This document shows positions 1-7,554 of a stretch of DNA of 64,000 nucleotides, in pieces. This stretch comes from Xanthobacter autotrophicus Py2 (GTDB lineage: Bacteria > Pseudomonadota > Alphaproteobacteria > Rhizobiales > Xanthobacteraceae). The DNA lies in assembly GCA_000017645.1 (NCBI GenBank), contig CP000782.1, forward strand, positions 124,001 to 188,000. The letters run 5' to 3'. The translations under genes and the position numbers were made by a program. Numbering within the stretch: position 1 is the first letter of the stretch; the number at the start of each line of letters is the position of its first letter. The notes below the pieces were generated by a model. The model did not search any database, was not told where the DNA came from, and saw nothing but the letters and a program-made list of their open reading frames with translations.

Positions 1-1
1 C

Positions 2-118
2 TTGCAAGGCTTTCGCTTTATCACCGAGAACATCAACGCTACGACATCCGGCGGCCGCCTGGTCTTCCACGTATTCGGGGCTCTAGTCCGGATTATGCAC
101 CAGGGTTGGCGGGCATAG
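2..118 (+). pseudogene. Serine recombinase (Tn3-type resolvase) fragment
   Basis: The reading frame enters from the window edge and matches the resolvase/invertase signature block: TENINATTSGGRLVFHVFGA corresponds to the conserved region around the E-helix of TnpR-type serine recombinases. Similarity stops after GAL, where the family normally continues with an EFER-type stretch; here the frame runs ten unrelated residues to a TAG. The catalytic N-terminus would lie upstream of the window. It looks like the 3' scrap of a Tn3-family transposon next to the metal-resistance genes. The rest of 119-242 holds nothing I recognise. Confidence 0.7.
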
Positions 119-242
119 CCTAAGCTGATCGGGGTGCAGCGGGAACCAATGCGCCCGCGACCCCGTCAGCGCCCACGTTGATCCTGCTCAAGGCGGTCCT
201 TTCATGCGCACCTACGATGAGGCATAGTTCGCCGGTGAGGCG

Positions 243-635
243 ATGAGGCACATGCTCAGGCTCAGTTCCGCAGCGGAGTGGGTGAAAGTGCTACCAGCGA
301 TCCTGGTGGCACTGGCCATGCTGTTCGCGCCCATCGCCAACGCCTATTCCGCGCCATGCCACGACGAGGATTCGGCATACGCCGTAGCGGTGGATCATCC
401 GCACCAGATCGCCTCGCCTGATCCCGCGGATCATCATTCGGACGAGCCGACCCAACCCGCTGACCACGGAAAGTGCTGCAGCGTCTCCTGCAGCGTCTAT
501 GTGCCCGTGGCCGACGGCGCGGATTTGCACGTTCTGGATCTGACCTTTGTGCGACAGCCCTTTGATCTCGCCAACCAGGCCGCAGACGGCCTGGCGGTCT
601 TGCCCGGCCTCGATCCCCCGCGTTTCCAGAGCTGA
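243..635 (+). CDS. Secreted Cys/His-rich small protein, DUF2946/CopL-like
   Basis: 130 aa. An N-terminal hydrophobic segment (residues ~16-35) ending near AYSA looks like a signal peptide. The mature part is rich in His, Asp and Cys: PCHDED, a cluster of DHP/DHH repeats around residues 50-75, then HGKCCSVSCSVY. The C-terminus ends in PPRFQS, similar to the PPR tails of DUF2946 proteins. Proteins of this build sit in copper-resistance loci and are thought to bind metal in the periplasm. An ATG at 252 is an alternative start. It is the first gene of the metal island that ends with the copper ATPase. Family assignment rests on composition and layout, not on a catalytic motif. Confidence 0.55.
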   Translation: MRHMLRLSSAAEWVKVLPAILVALAMLFAPIANAYSAPCHDEDSAYAVAVDHPHQIASPDPADHHSDEPTQPADHGKCCSVSCSVYVPVADGADLHVLDLTFVRQPFDLANQAADGLAVLPGLDPPRFQS

Positions 636-773
636 TAGCGGTCTCAACGCATTTCAGGCGTGAGACGGACGCGCGAAGCGGCACCCCTTGAGGGTGCCGG
701 CGCGTCGACGCGCCGCAAGATGCCCCCGAAATCAGCGTCGGTCTCGTGCCGATGGGGAAACGAGGACCTTTCC

Positions 774-2672
774 ATGTATGGTCGCGACACGCTTGCCGAG
801 CCTATGGCCGGCACGGCTGCGCTCGGGCAATCCGGACCGACGGGCACCGGAGCCCCGCAGCAAACCCGCAATGCCCAAGCGGGCGCCTTCTTCAGCGACC
901 CCGGAACTTTCGCTCGCGATGTCCTGTCCTATGGCAGGGACGCGGCCGAGCGCTGGATCCTGTTCTGGGACACGCTTCGCCAGCGGGCCGACAACATGCT
1001 GGCGCACGAGCGCGCCGGAAAGCCGCCGCTGCTCGACTTCGACTATGAAGTCCTGCTCGATGCCCGCCGGTTTGAGCGTCCGGCAAATTATGCGCTCCTG
1101 CGCGTGACCCGCGTCGGAGATCAATGCCTGGACGCTTGCCTGGACGCTGCCAAGCCGCCGGTGGTGATCCTCGATCCGCGGGCCGGCCACGGACCGGGGA
1201 TCGGCGGCTTCAGGCAGGACTCCGAGGTCGGCCTCGCCCTGCATCAGGGGCATCCCGTCTATTTCGTCACCTTCTATCCCGAGCCTGCCGCAGGGCAGAC
1301 GCTCGCCGACGTGCTTCACGTGCTGCGGCGGTTCGTCGAGGAGGTGTCACGCCGCCATTCCGGCGCCGCGCCCGTGCTCTACGGGAATTGCCAGGCCGGC
1401 TGGGCGGTGACGCTGCTCGCCGCGGACTGCGCGGGGCTGACGGGTCCCGTCGTTCTCAACGGGACCCCTCTGTCCTACTGGGCCGGCGAGAGCGGCATCA
1501 ACCCGATGCGCATCGCGGCGGGCTTCGAGGGCGGCGCATGGCTGACGCATCTCCTCGCCGACCTCGGGGACGGCCGCTTCGATGGCGCCTTCCTGGTGCA
1601 GAACTTCGAAGGGCTGAAGCCCGAGGCGGTGTGGGAGAAGTACGCGAACCTCTATGCCCACATGGACACGGAGCGGGAGCGGTTCCTCGCCTTCGAGCGC
1701 TGGTGGGGCGGCTACTACTTCCTGAGCCGCGAGGAGATCCTCGCCATCGTCGAGAACCTCTTCGTCGGCAACCGGCTCGAGGAGGGGCGCCTGCGCATCT
1801 GCGCGGGGTGCCATGCGGACCTCAGGCGCATCCGCAACCCGCTCGTGATCTTCGCCTCCTATGGCGACGACATCACCCCGCCCCATCAAGCGCTTGGCTG
1901 GATACCGGTCGTGTACCGCGACACCGACGACCTGAAGGCGGCGGGCCAGCGCATCGTCTATCTCGTCAACCGCCATGTCGGGCATCTCGGCATCTTCGTT
2001 TCCGCCAAGGTCGCGCGGCTCGAGCACCGGGCGATCCTGCAGAGCCTGCCGCGGATCGAGGCCCTTCCGCCCGGTCTCTACGAGATGAAGATCGACAATC
2101 CCTCGGGCGATCCCGATTGCCGCGACGGTGGCTACGCCGTCCACTTCGAGGCGCGTGAGGTCTGCGACATCCGCTTCCCCCGGCAGGACGATGCCTTCGA
2201 GCGCGTGCGCGACCTCTCCGAGCGCAACGAAGCCTTCTACAGCACTTTCGTTAGCCCCTGGGTGCAGACACTGACGACGCCATGGTCTGCGGCGCTGCTG
2301 GAGACGCTGCATCCCATGCGCACGAGCCGGCACCTCCTGTCGGCAGGCTTCCTGCCCTGGATGCACGGTGTCCGCTGGCTTGCGACGCAACTCGCTGCGG
2401 ACCGGCATCCGGCCGCACCGGACAATCCCTTCAAGGAGCAGGAGGAACACATCTTCTCCCGTGTCACCGAGGCGATCGCACAGGGACGGCGCCTGCGGGA
2501 CGCGGTGTGGGAGCGCGCCTTCGACGAGCTCTACAGCGGCGCGGGCAGTACCCGCCCGGTCGATATGGAACCACAGGACAGGGGCGAGGACACAAGGCCG
2601 CAAGACACACGGAGCGGTTTGGATTTCCAGGCGGCGGGCATCAGCCGCGCCGCAGCAACAAGAGGGAACTGA
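774..2672 (+). CDS. DUF3141 protein, PHA-synthase-like alpha/beta hydrolase
   Basis: 632 aa from the ATG at 774, which has GAGGA seven bases upstream; the frame is open from a GTG at 660 but that start lacks support. The centre is an alpha/beta hydrolase: VVILDPRAGHGPGIGGF, then the nucleophile elbow LYGNCQAGWA with a Cys at the nucleophile position as in PHA synthases (their box is GxCxG; here it is GNCQAG). Acid and histidine candidates are GDDITPP and VGHLGIF. DUF3141 proteins are related to poly(3-hydroxyalkanoate) synthases but their reaction is not established. The gene ends two bases before the Spy-like gene at 2675, suggesting co-transcription with the metal genes, which is an odd pairing. 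Phasin genes lie 12 kb away. Confidence 0.8.
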   Translation: MYGRDTLAEPMAGTAALGQSGPTGTGAPQQTRNAQAGAFFSDPGTFARDVLSYGRDAAERWILFWDTLRQRADNMLAHERAGKPPLLDFDYEVLLDARRFERPANYALLRVTRVGDQCLDACLDAAKPPVVILDPRAGHGPGIGGFRQDSEVGLALHQGHPVYFVTFYPEPAAGQTLADVLHVLRRFVEEVSRRHSGAAPVLYGNCQAGWAVTLLAADCAGLTGPVVLNGTPLSYWAGESGINPMRIAAGFEGGAWLTHLLADLGDGRFDGAFLVQNFEGLKPEAVWEKYANLYAHMDTERERFLAFERWWGGYYFLSREEILAIVENLFVGNRLEEGRLRICAGCHADLRRIRNPLVIFASYGDDITPPHQALGWIPVVYRDTDDLKAAGQRIVYLVNRHVGHLGIFVSAKVARLEHRAILQSLPRIEALPPGLYEMKIDNPSGDPDCRDGGYAVHFEAREVCDIRFPRQDDAFERVRDLSERNEAFYSTFVSPWVQTLTTPWSAALLETLHPMRTSRHLLSAGFLPWMHGVRWLATQLAADRHPAAPDNPFKEQEEHIFSRVTEAIAQGRRLRDAVWERAFDELYSGAGSTRPVDMEPQDRGEDTRPQDTRSGLDFQAAGISRAAATRGN

Positions 2673-2674
2673 CC

Positions 2675-3307
2675 ATGACGACGTTTCACAATCTGATGCT
2701 CGCCAGCGCGCTGCTGCTTGCTACGCCGGGCTTCGCCGAGGATGCGCACCATCCGCCGGAGGCCCAGCCTGCTGCGCCCCAACCCACGGCGCCCTTGGCG
2801 GTCACGCCCACGCCGCAGCCGCCTCAAGCCGCCCCGGCGCCCGGTGGTCCTCAAGGCATGATGGGGATGATGGGTCAGGGCGGCATGGGCATGATGGGAG
2901 GCGGAAACACAGGGGCCGGCATGGGGATGATGGGCGGAGCCGCCGCCGGCGCCATGGGGATGGGCCAGATGATGGATCCCGGCCGGATCACAGGGCGCAT
3001 CGCCTTCCTGAAGGCCGAACTGAAGATCACCGACGCCCAGCAGCCCCTGTGGAGTGCGTTCACGGAGGCGCTCAAGGCCAACCGCGCCATGATGGGCGAC
3101 ATGCAGGAGATGATGATGGCCGCGCAGGGCGGCGGCGCCCCGACCGTGCTGCAGCGGATCGACGGTCACGAGCGCATGCTTGTCGCCCGTCTCGAAGCGG
3201 TACGGCGCCTCAAGGCCGTGCTCGGGCCGCTCTACGCGTCGTTCGACGAGGCACAGAAGCGCACGGCGGACCAGCTCATGATGCCGGGCGGAATGGGGCC
3301 CATGTGA
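2675..3307 (+). CDS. Met/Gly-rich periplasmic Spy/CpxP-like protein
   Basis: 210 aa, ATG at 2675 preceded by AGAGGGAA. Signal peptide residues 1-22 (cleavage near GFA-ED). Residues ~25-60 are a Pro/Ala linker; residues ~65-110 are a low-complexity stretch of repeated GMMGMMG-type units, very Met-rich. The C-terminal half (ITGRIAFLKAELKITDAQQP onward) is a helical LTxxQ-like domain of the Spy/CpxP family, periplasmic chaperones induced by envelope and metal stress. The Met clusters are of the kind that bind Cu(I), so a copper-buffering role is a reasonable inference from the neighbouring ATPase. Two bases separate it from the DUF3141 gene. Confidence 0.75.
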   Translation: MTTFHNLMLASALLLATPGFAEDAHHPPEAQPAAPQPTAPLAVTPTPQPPQAAPAPGGPQGMMGMMGQGGMGMMGGGNTGAGMGMMGGAAAGAMGMGQMMDPGRITGRIAFLKAELKITDAQQPLWSAFTEALKANRAMMGDMQEMMMAAQGGGAPTVLQRIDGHERMLVARLEAVRRLKAVLGPLYASFDEAQKRTADQLMMPGGMGPM

Positions 3308-3407
3308 GCGTCGTGACCATGTGAGCGTCGAGTCCAGGTGAGGATCGAGCCCTTGGGCGGATCGGCATGAACGCGGCCGGTCCGCCTCGAGCAGGCGGGA
3401 GGATCAT

Positions 3408-3701
3408 ATGTCTTTGCATGACGACACCAGCCATATGCCGCGACTCGGCAACGACAACGGCGCACATCCCCCTCACCGGGGGTTCTGGCGCTCGCCCGGT
3501 GGCATCGTTGCCATCGGCTTTCTTCTCGCGGCGGGCTTCCTGTTGCTCTCGGAGCATCGTGCCCATGCGCTGGGATACCTGCCCTTCCTCCTGCTGCTCG
3601 CCTGCCCGCTGATGCACATGTTCATGCATCACGGCCATGGCCACCATGCGGGACACTCACGGAGCAGGCCGGGGCCGGGGCCCGAAGGGGATGTCCGATG
3701 A
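3408..3701 (+). CDS. DUF2933 small membrane protein
   Basis: 97 aa, ATG at 3408 with GGAGG upstream. Two hydrophobic segments (residues ~33-48 and ~54-70) separated by a short SEHRAHALGY loop, then an HMFMHHGHGHHAGH metal-ligand-rich tail. This is the pattern of DUF2933, a family usually found beside copper and silver resistance genes; its biochemical role is unknown. The stop overlaps the next start in ATGA, so translation is probably coupled to the methyltransferase-like gene. The 100 bases upstream (3308-3407) may hold a separate promoter, but I see no clear one. Confidence 0.75.
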   Translation: MSLHDDTSHMPRLGNDNGAHPPHRGFWRSPGGIVAIGFLLAAGFLLLSEHRAHALGYLPFLLLLACPLMHMFMHHGHGHHAGHSRSRPGPGPEGDVR

Positions 3702-4372
3702 CCGAAACGCCGGCCTACGGCCTTTGGGGCCTCGTCATCCTCAACTCGGTGGTCTTCATCCTGTTCGCCGCGAGCTTCACCCGGCTCAGGACGCCGCGGG
3801 ACTGGCGCACCCTCGGGGCGTTCTCAGCTTTTGTCGTCGCCCCGTTCACCGAGATGTATGGGTTTCCGCTGACCATCTACCTCCTGTCGGGATGGCTCGG
3901 CCGGCAGTTCCCCGGCGTCGATTTCTGGTCCCACGACGCCGGTCATCTGCTCGAGACCCTGTTCGGGTGGCGCGTGAATCCCCATTTCGGGCCGTTCCAC
4001 ATCCTCAGCACCATTCTGATCTTCGGCGGCTTCTGGCTGCTCGCGGTAAGCTGGAACGTGCTTTATGCGGCCCAGCGCGATCATCGCCTTGCGACCGAAG
4101 GCCCGTACGCGCGGGTCCGGCATCCCCAGTACGCCGCCTTCGTCGTCATCATGTTCGGCTTCCTGCTGCAGTGGCCGACGCTGGTCACGCTCGCCATCTT
4201 CCCGATCCTGGTCTGGGTCTATGTCCGACTGGCGCGGCAGGAGGAAGCGGCTGCCCGCGCCGAGTTCGGGCCCCTGTGGGACGATTACGCCCGGCGCGTT
4301 CCCGCCTTTCTCCCTCGTATCGCAATTTCATCCCCATACGTCCCTTCCTCCGGAGACGGTCCTCATGACTGA
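3698..4372 (+). CDS. Isoprenylcysteine carboxyl methyltransferase (ICMT)-family membrane protein
   Basis: 224 aa with about five membrane segments. The diagnostic region is at the C-terminus: [17 protein letters not shown] is the SAM-binding RHPxY motif of the ICMT/PEMT family, followed by [20 protein letters not shown], the usual closing motif. Bacterial members next to copper ATPases are common, but their substrate is unknown because bacteria lack prenylated CaaX proteins. It overlaps the upstream DUF2933 gene by 4 bases and the downstream ATPase gene by 8 bases, so the three form a tightly coupled unit. Confidence 0.8.
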   Translation: MTETPAYGLWGLVILNSVVFILFAASFTRLRTPRDWRTLGAFSAFVVAPFTEMYGFPLTIYLLSGWLGRQFPGVDFWSHDAGHLLETLFGWRVNPHFGPFHILSTILIFGGFWLLAVSWNVLYAAQRDHRLATEGPYARVRHPQYAAFVVIMFGFLLQWPTLVTLAIFPILVWVYVRLARQEEAAARAEFGPLWDDYARRVPAFLPRIAISSPYVPSSGDGPHD

Positions 4373-6746
4373 GCATGACGCGCACGCCGGCCATCATCAT
4401 CATGCCCCTGTGGATCACCCGCACATCGGGACCGGAAGCTCGCCCGCGGAGACGGTCAAGGACCCCGTTTGCGGGATGGAGGTGAACCCGGCCACCGCCG
4501 GGCTCCGGTCGGAATACGGCGGCAAGACCTATTTCTTCTGCTCCGCGAAATGCCACGACACATTCGAGGCGGCACCCACCGCCTATGTGGCGACGGAAGC
4601 TCGCTCCCGCCCCGCCAGGGAGCAGCCGAAGGGCGTGATCTATACCTGCCCCATGCACCCCCAGATCCGGCAGGTCGGGCCCGGCAACTGCCCGATCTGC
4701 GGCATGACGCTCGAACCAGAGGTGACGACAGGCGAGACCGGCCCCAGCGCCGAGCTTCTCGACATGACGCGGCGGTTCTGGGTCGGCCTCGTCCTTGCCG
4801 TGCCGGTCCTGGCTCTGGAGATGGGCGGGCACCTCACCAACCTCCACATGCTGCTGGGTGCCCAGGCCTCCAACTGGATCCAGTTCCTGCTGGCCACACC
4901 GGTGGTGCTCTGGGCGGGATGGCCGTTCTTCACCCGCGCGTGGCAATCTCTGGTCACGCGCCGCCTCAACATGTTCACGCTGATTGCCATGGGCACGGGC
5001 GTGGCGTGGGCCTACAGCGTGGTGGCGACCTTCGCGCCGCAGATCTTCCCCGCCACCTTCCGCGCCACCGACGGATCGGTGGCCATCTATTTCGAGGCCG
5101 CCGCCGTCATCACCGTGCTGGTGCTGCTGGGGCAGGTGCTGGAACTGCGCGCCCGCGAGCAGACCGGCGGTGCCATCCGCGCCCTGCTCGACCTCGCGCC
5201 CAAGACCGCGCGCCGCGTGCGCGACGACGGAACGGACGAGGACGTGGCCCTCGAAATCGTCACCGTCGGCGACCGCCTGCGGGTGCGCCCCGGCGAGAAG
5301 GTGCCGGTGGACGGCGAACTGGTCGAAGGGCGCAGCTCCGTGGACGAATCCATGATCACCGGCGAGTCCATGCCGATCACCAAGGAAGTGGGCGCCAGGC
5401 TCATCGGCGGCACGCTCAACCAGAGCGGCGGCTTCGTCATGCGCGCCGGCAAGGTGGGGCGGGACACCATGCTGGCGCAGATCGTCCACATGGTGGCGGA
5501 GGCGCAACGCTCGCGCGCGCCGATCCAGCGGCTGGCCGACGAGGTCTCCGGCTGGTTCGTGCCGGTGGTGATCGCCATCGCGGTCCTCGCCTTCGCGGCG
5601 TGGGGCGTCTTCGGACCGGAGCCGCGCTTCGCCCACGGGCTGATCGCCGCCGTGGCGGTGCTCATCATCGCCTGCCCCTGTGCGCTCGGGCTGGCGACCC
5701 CCATGTCCATCATGGTGGGCGTCGGCCGCGGCGCATCCATGGGCGTGCTCATCAAGAACGCCGAGGCGCTGGAGCGGTTCGAGAAGGTGGACACGCTGGT
5801 GGTGGACAAGACCGGCACCCTGACGGAAGGCAAGCCGAAGGTGGTCGCCCTGAGGACGACCGGCGGACTGGAAGAGGACGCGTTCCTGCGGCTTGCGGCG
5901 GCGCTCGAGCGGGCGAGCGAGCACCCACTCGCAGCGGCCATCGTCGCTGCGGCGCAGGAGCGCGGCCTGCCCCTCGGCGCGGCCCAGGATTTCGATAGTC
6001 CCGTGGGCAAGGGTGTGACCGGGAGCGTGGACGGCCGCAAGCTCGTCATCGGCAGCCATCGCATCATGGGCGAGGCGGGCGTGGACCTTTCGGCCCTTTC
6101 GGCCGAGGCCGAGGCGCTGCGCGGCGACGGCGCCACCGTGATCTTCGTCGCCGTCGACGGGCGCGTCGGTGGCCTCATCGCCATCGCCGACCCGGTCAAG
6201 GCGACGACGCCCGCCGCCTTGGCGGCCCTCAGGGCAGCCGGGGTCCGCGTCGTCATGCTCACCGGCGACAACAGGACCACCGCGCAGGCGGTGGCGCGCC
6301 GCCTCGGCATCGACGAGGTGGAGGCGGAGGTCCTGCCGGAGAACAAGGCGCAGGTGGTTGCCCGGCTGCGCCAGGAAGGCCGCATCGTCGCCATGGCAGG
6401 CGACGGCGTGAACGACGCGCCCGCGCTCGCCGCGGCGGATGTCGGCGTCGCCATGGGAACGGGCACCGACGTCGCCATCGAGAGCGCCGGCGTGACCCTG
6501 CTGAAAGGCGATCTTCAGGGCATCGCCCGCGCCCGGCAGCTGAGTCACGCCACCATGAGCAACATCCGCCAGAACCTGTTCTTTGCCTTCATCTACAATG
6601 CGGCGGGCATACCGGTGGCGGCGGGCGTGCTCTATCCCCTGTTCGGGCTTCTGCTGTCGCCCATCATCGCCGCCGCGGCCATGGCGCTGTCATCGGTCAG
6701 CGTCATCGCCAATGCCCTGCGCCTGCGGCGCACGCCGCTCGGCTGA
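4365..6746 (+). CDS. copA: Copper-translocating P1B-type ATPase with YHS and heavy-metal-binding domains
   Basis: 793 aa from ATG 4365; the frame is open further upstream but that part is out of register inside the previous gene. Domain order: His-rich N-terminus (HAGHHHHAP), YHS domain (DPVCGMEV...[11 protein letters not shown], ~33-75), heavy-metal-binding domain (YTCPMHPQI...NCPICGM, ~93-118), membrane segments, actuator TGES, CPC metal site in [12 protein letters not shown], phosphorylation motif DKTGTLT, SEHPLA, TGDN and GDGVNDAP. The last membrane segment has MALSSVSV, matching the MxxSS of P1B-1 Cu(I) exporters. It pumps copper or silver out of the cytoplasm. The YHS plus CPMHP N-terminus replaces the usual CxxC ferredoxin-like domains. 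No CueR-type regulator is nearby. Confidence 0.93.
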   Translation: MTEHDAHAGHHHHAPVDHPHIGTGSSPAETVKDPVCGMEVNPATAGLRSEYGGKTYFFCSAKCHDTFEAAPTAYVATEARSRPAREQPKGVIYTCPMHPQIRQVGPGNCPICGMTLEPEVTTGETGPSAELLDMTRRFWVGLVLAVPVLALEMGGHLTNLHMLLGAQASNWIQFLLATPVVLWAGWPFFTRAWQSLVTRRLNMFTLIAMGTGVAWAYSVVATFAPQIFPATFRATDGSVAIYFEAAAVITVLVLLGQVLELRAREQTGGAIRALLDLAPKTARRVRDDGTDEDVALEIVTVGDRLRVRPGEKVPVDGELVEGRSSVDESMITGESMPITKEVGARLIGGTLNQSGGFVMRAGKVGRDTMLAQIVHMVAEAQRSRAPIQRLADEVSGWFVPVVIAIAVLAFAAWGVFGPEPRFAHGLIAAVAVLIIACPCALGLATPMSIMVGVGRGASMGVLIKNAEALERFEKVDTLVVDKTGTLTEGKPKVVALRTTGGLEEDAFLRLAAALERASEHPLAAAIVAAAQERGLPLGAAQDFDSPVGKGVTGSVDGRKLVIGSHRIMGEAGVDLSALSAEAEALRGDGATVIFVAVDGRVGGLIAIADPVKATTPAALAALRAAGVRVVMLTGDNRTTAQAVARRLGIDEVEAEVLPENKAQVVARLRQEGRIVAMAGDGVNDAPALAAADVGVAMGTGTDVAIESAGVTLLKGDLQGIARARQLSHATMSNIRQNLFFAFIYNAAGIPVAAGVLYPLFGLLLSPIIAAAAMALSSVSVIANALRLRRTPLG

Positions 6747-6798
6747 GGCGTCCTCGTTCTTGGAATGCAGAGGCGGGTCCGGCTCCAGGGAGGGAATC

Positions 6799-6918
6799 AT
6801 GATGAATTTCGACGGTATGATGGGCTCCGGCATGTGGGGAATGTGGCTGTTCAGCCTCCTGATCCTGGTGCTGGTCGTCCTCGGGATCGCGGCGCTCATC
6901 AAGTATCTCGGACGATGA
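6799..6918 (+). CDS. 39-residue single-pass membrane protein
   Basis: A short ORF of 39 aa with GGGAGGGAA directly upstream of ATGATG. It starts MMNFDGMMGSGMWGMW, followed by one hydrophobic helix (residues ~17-36) and a basic KYLGR end. Met-rich short membrane peptides of this kind often follow copper and silver ATPase genes. It lies 52 bases after the ATPase and is probably the last cistron of the metal operon. Function unknown; it could modulate the pump. Confidence 0.6.
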   Translation: MMNFDGMMGSGMWGMWLFSLLILVLVVLGIAALIKYLGR

Positions 6919-6989
6919 GAGTGCGTCCCGAGGACGGAGGGGGTGAGCAGGCCAAGCCGGCCCACCAAATGCCGGGACTAAACAGCCGC

Positions 6990-7275
6990 CAGAGCCGGTT
7001 CGACCGTCTTCGTCCGCCATAGCTCATGGCCTTGTGGCGGGAGGCATTCGCCTTCAGCTTCGTCCCGTCCACCGCCACATGACCGAACTGCACCAGCCCG
7101 GCTGCCCGGCACAGATGCAACACCTGCACGAACAACTCCGACAGGGCGACGAGGTGGCGCTTGCGGAACGCCGCGATGGTGCGGACGTCGGGCCGGTTCA
7201 GGCCGGTCACCGCCATGACATGGACCCGCTCTTCGCAGGCGCGGGCGAGCTGACGCGAGGAGTAGAGGCCGCGGC
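6990..7275 (-). pseudogene. IS1182-family transposase fragment (N-terminal part)
   Basis: Reading the minus strand gives SSRQLARACEERV, then RPDVRTIAAFRKRHL, LVQFGHVAVDGTKLKANASR and HKAMSYG. These are consecutive conserved blocks of the N-terminal half of IS1182-type DDE transposases. There is no start upstream in the right context and the match ends abruptly after MSYGG near 6990, so both ends are missing. A piece carrying the following part of the same family lies at 41913-42320. The remainder of 6919-7554 has no other recognisable gene; 7280-7554 probably carries the promoter of the next gene. Confidence 0.75.
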
Positions 7276-7554
7276 ACCCACGAGATGCTGTCTGATGCCC
7301 AGTGGCGATCCTGTAACAGCCTCCAATCGAATGGAATTTAGGAACATTGAGGTGAGGCAGGATTCCACATGTGATCCGGTTGTTCGGGACTTGTGATGAA
7401 ATGTCTTCCGGGAGGTGATCGGTCCGATACGCTGCGGGTCGCGGAAATCGCCCCCCGCTGGTTGTAGGGGAGGGCGTAGGCGAATGCTGAGCAATTTGGC
7501 CGGATCGCGAACGCTTTGAATGGGGTCGGCCGGCGTCCGATCGAGGAGCACCTG

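Noticed and set aside
4185..6548. 787-codon open frame opposite the copper ATPase
   Set aside because: It lies antisense to a gene with all P-type ATPase motifs; its own translation is His/Arg/Gly-rich and has no domain. Typical antisense shadow in GC-rich DNA.
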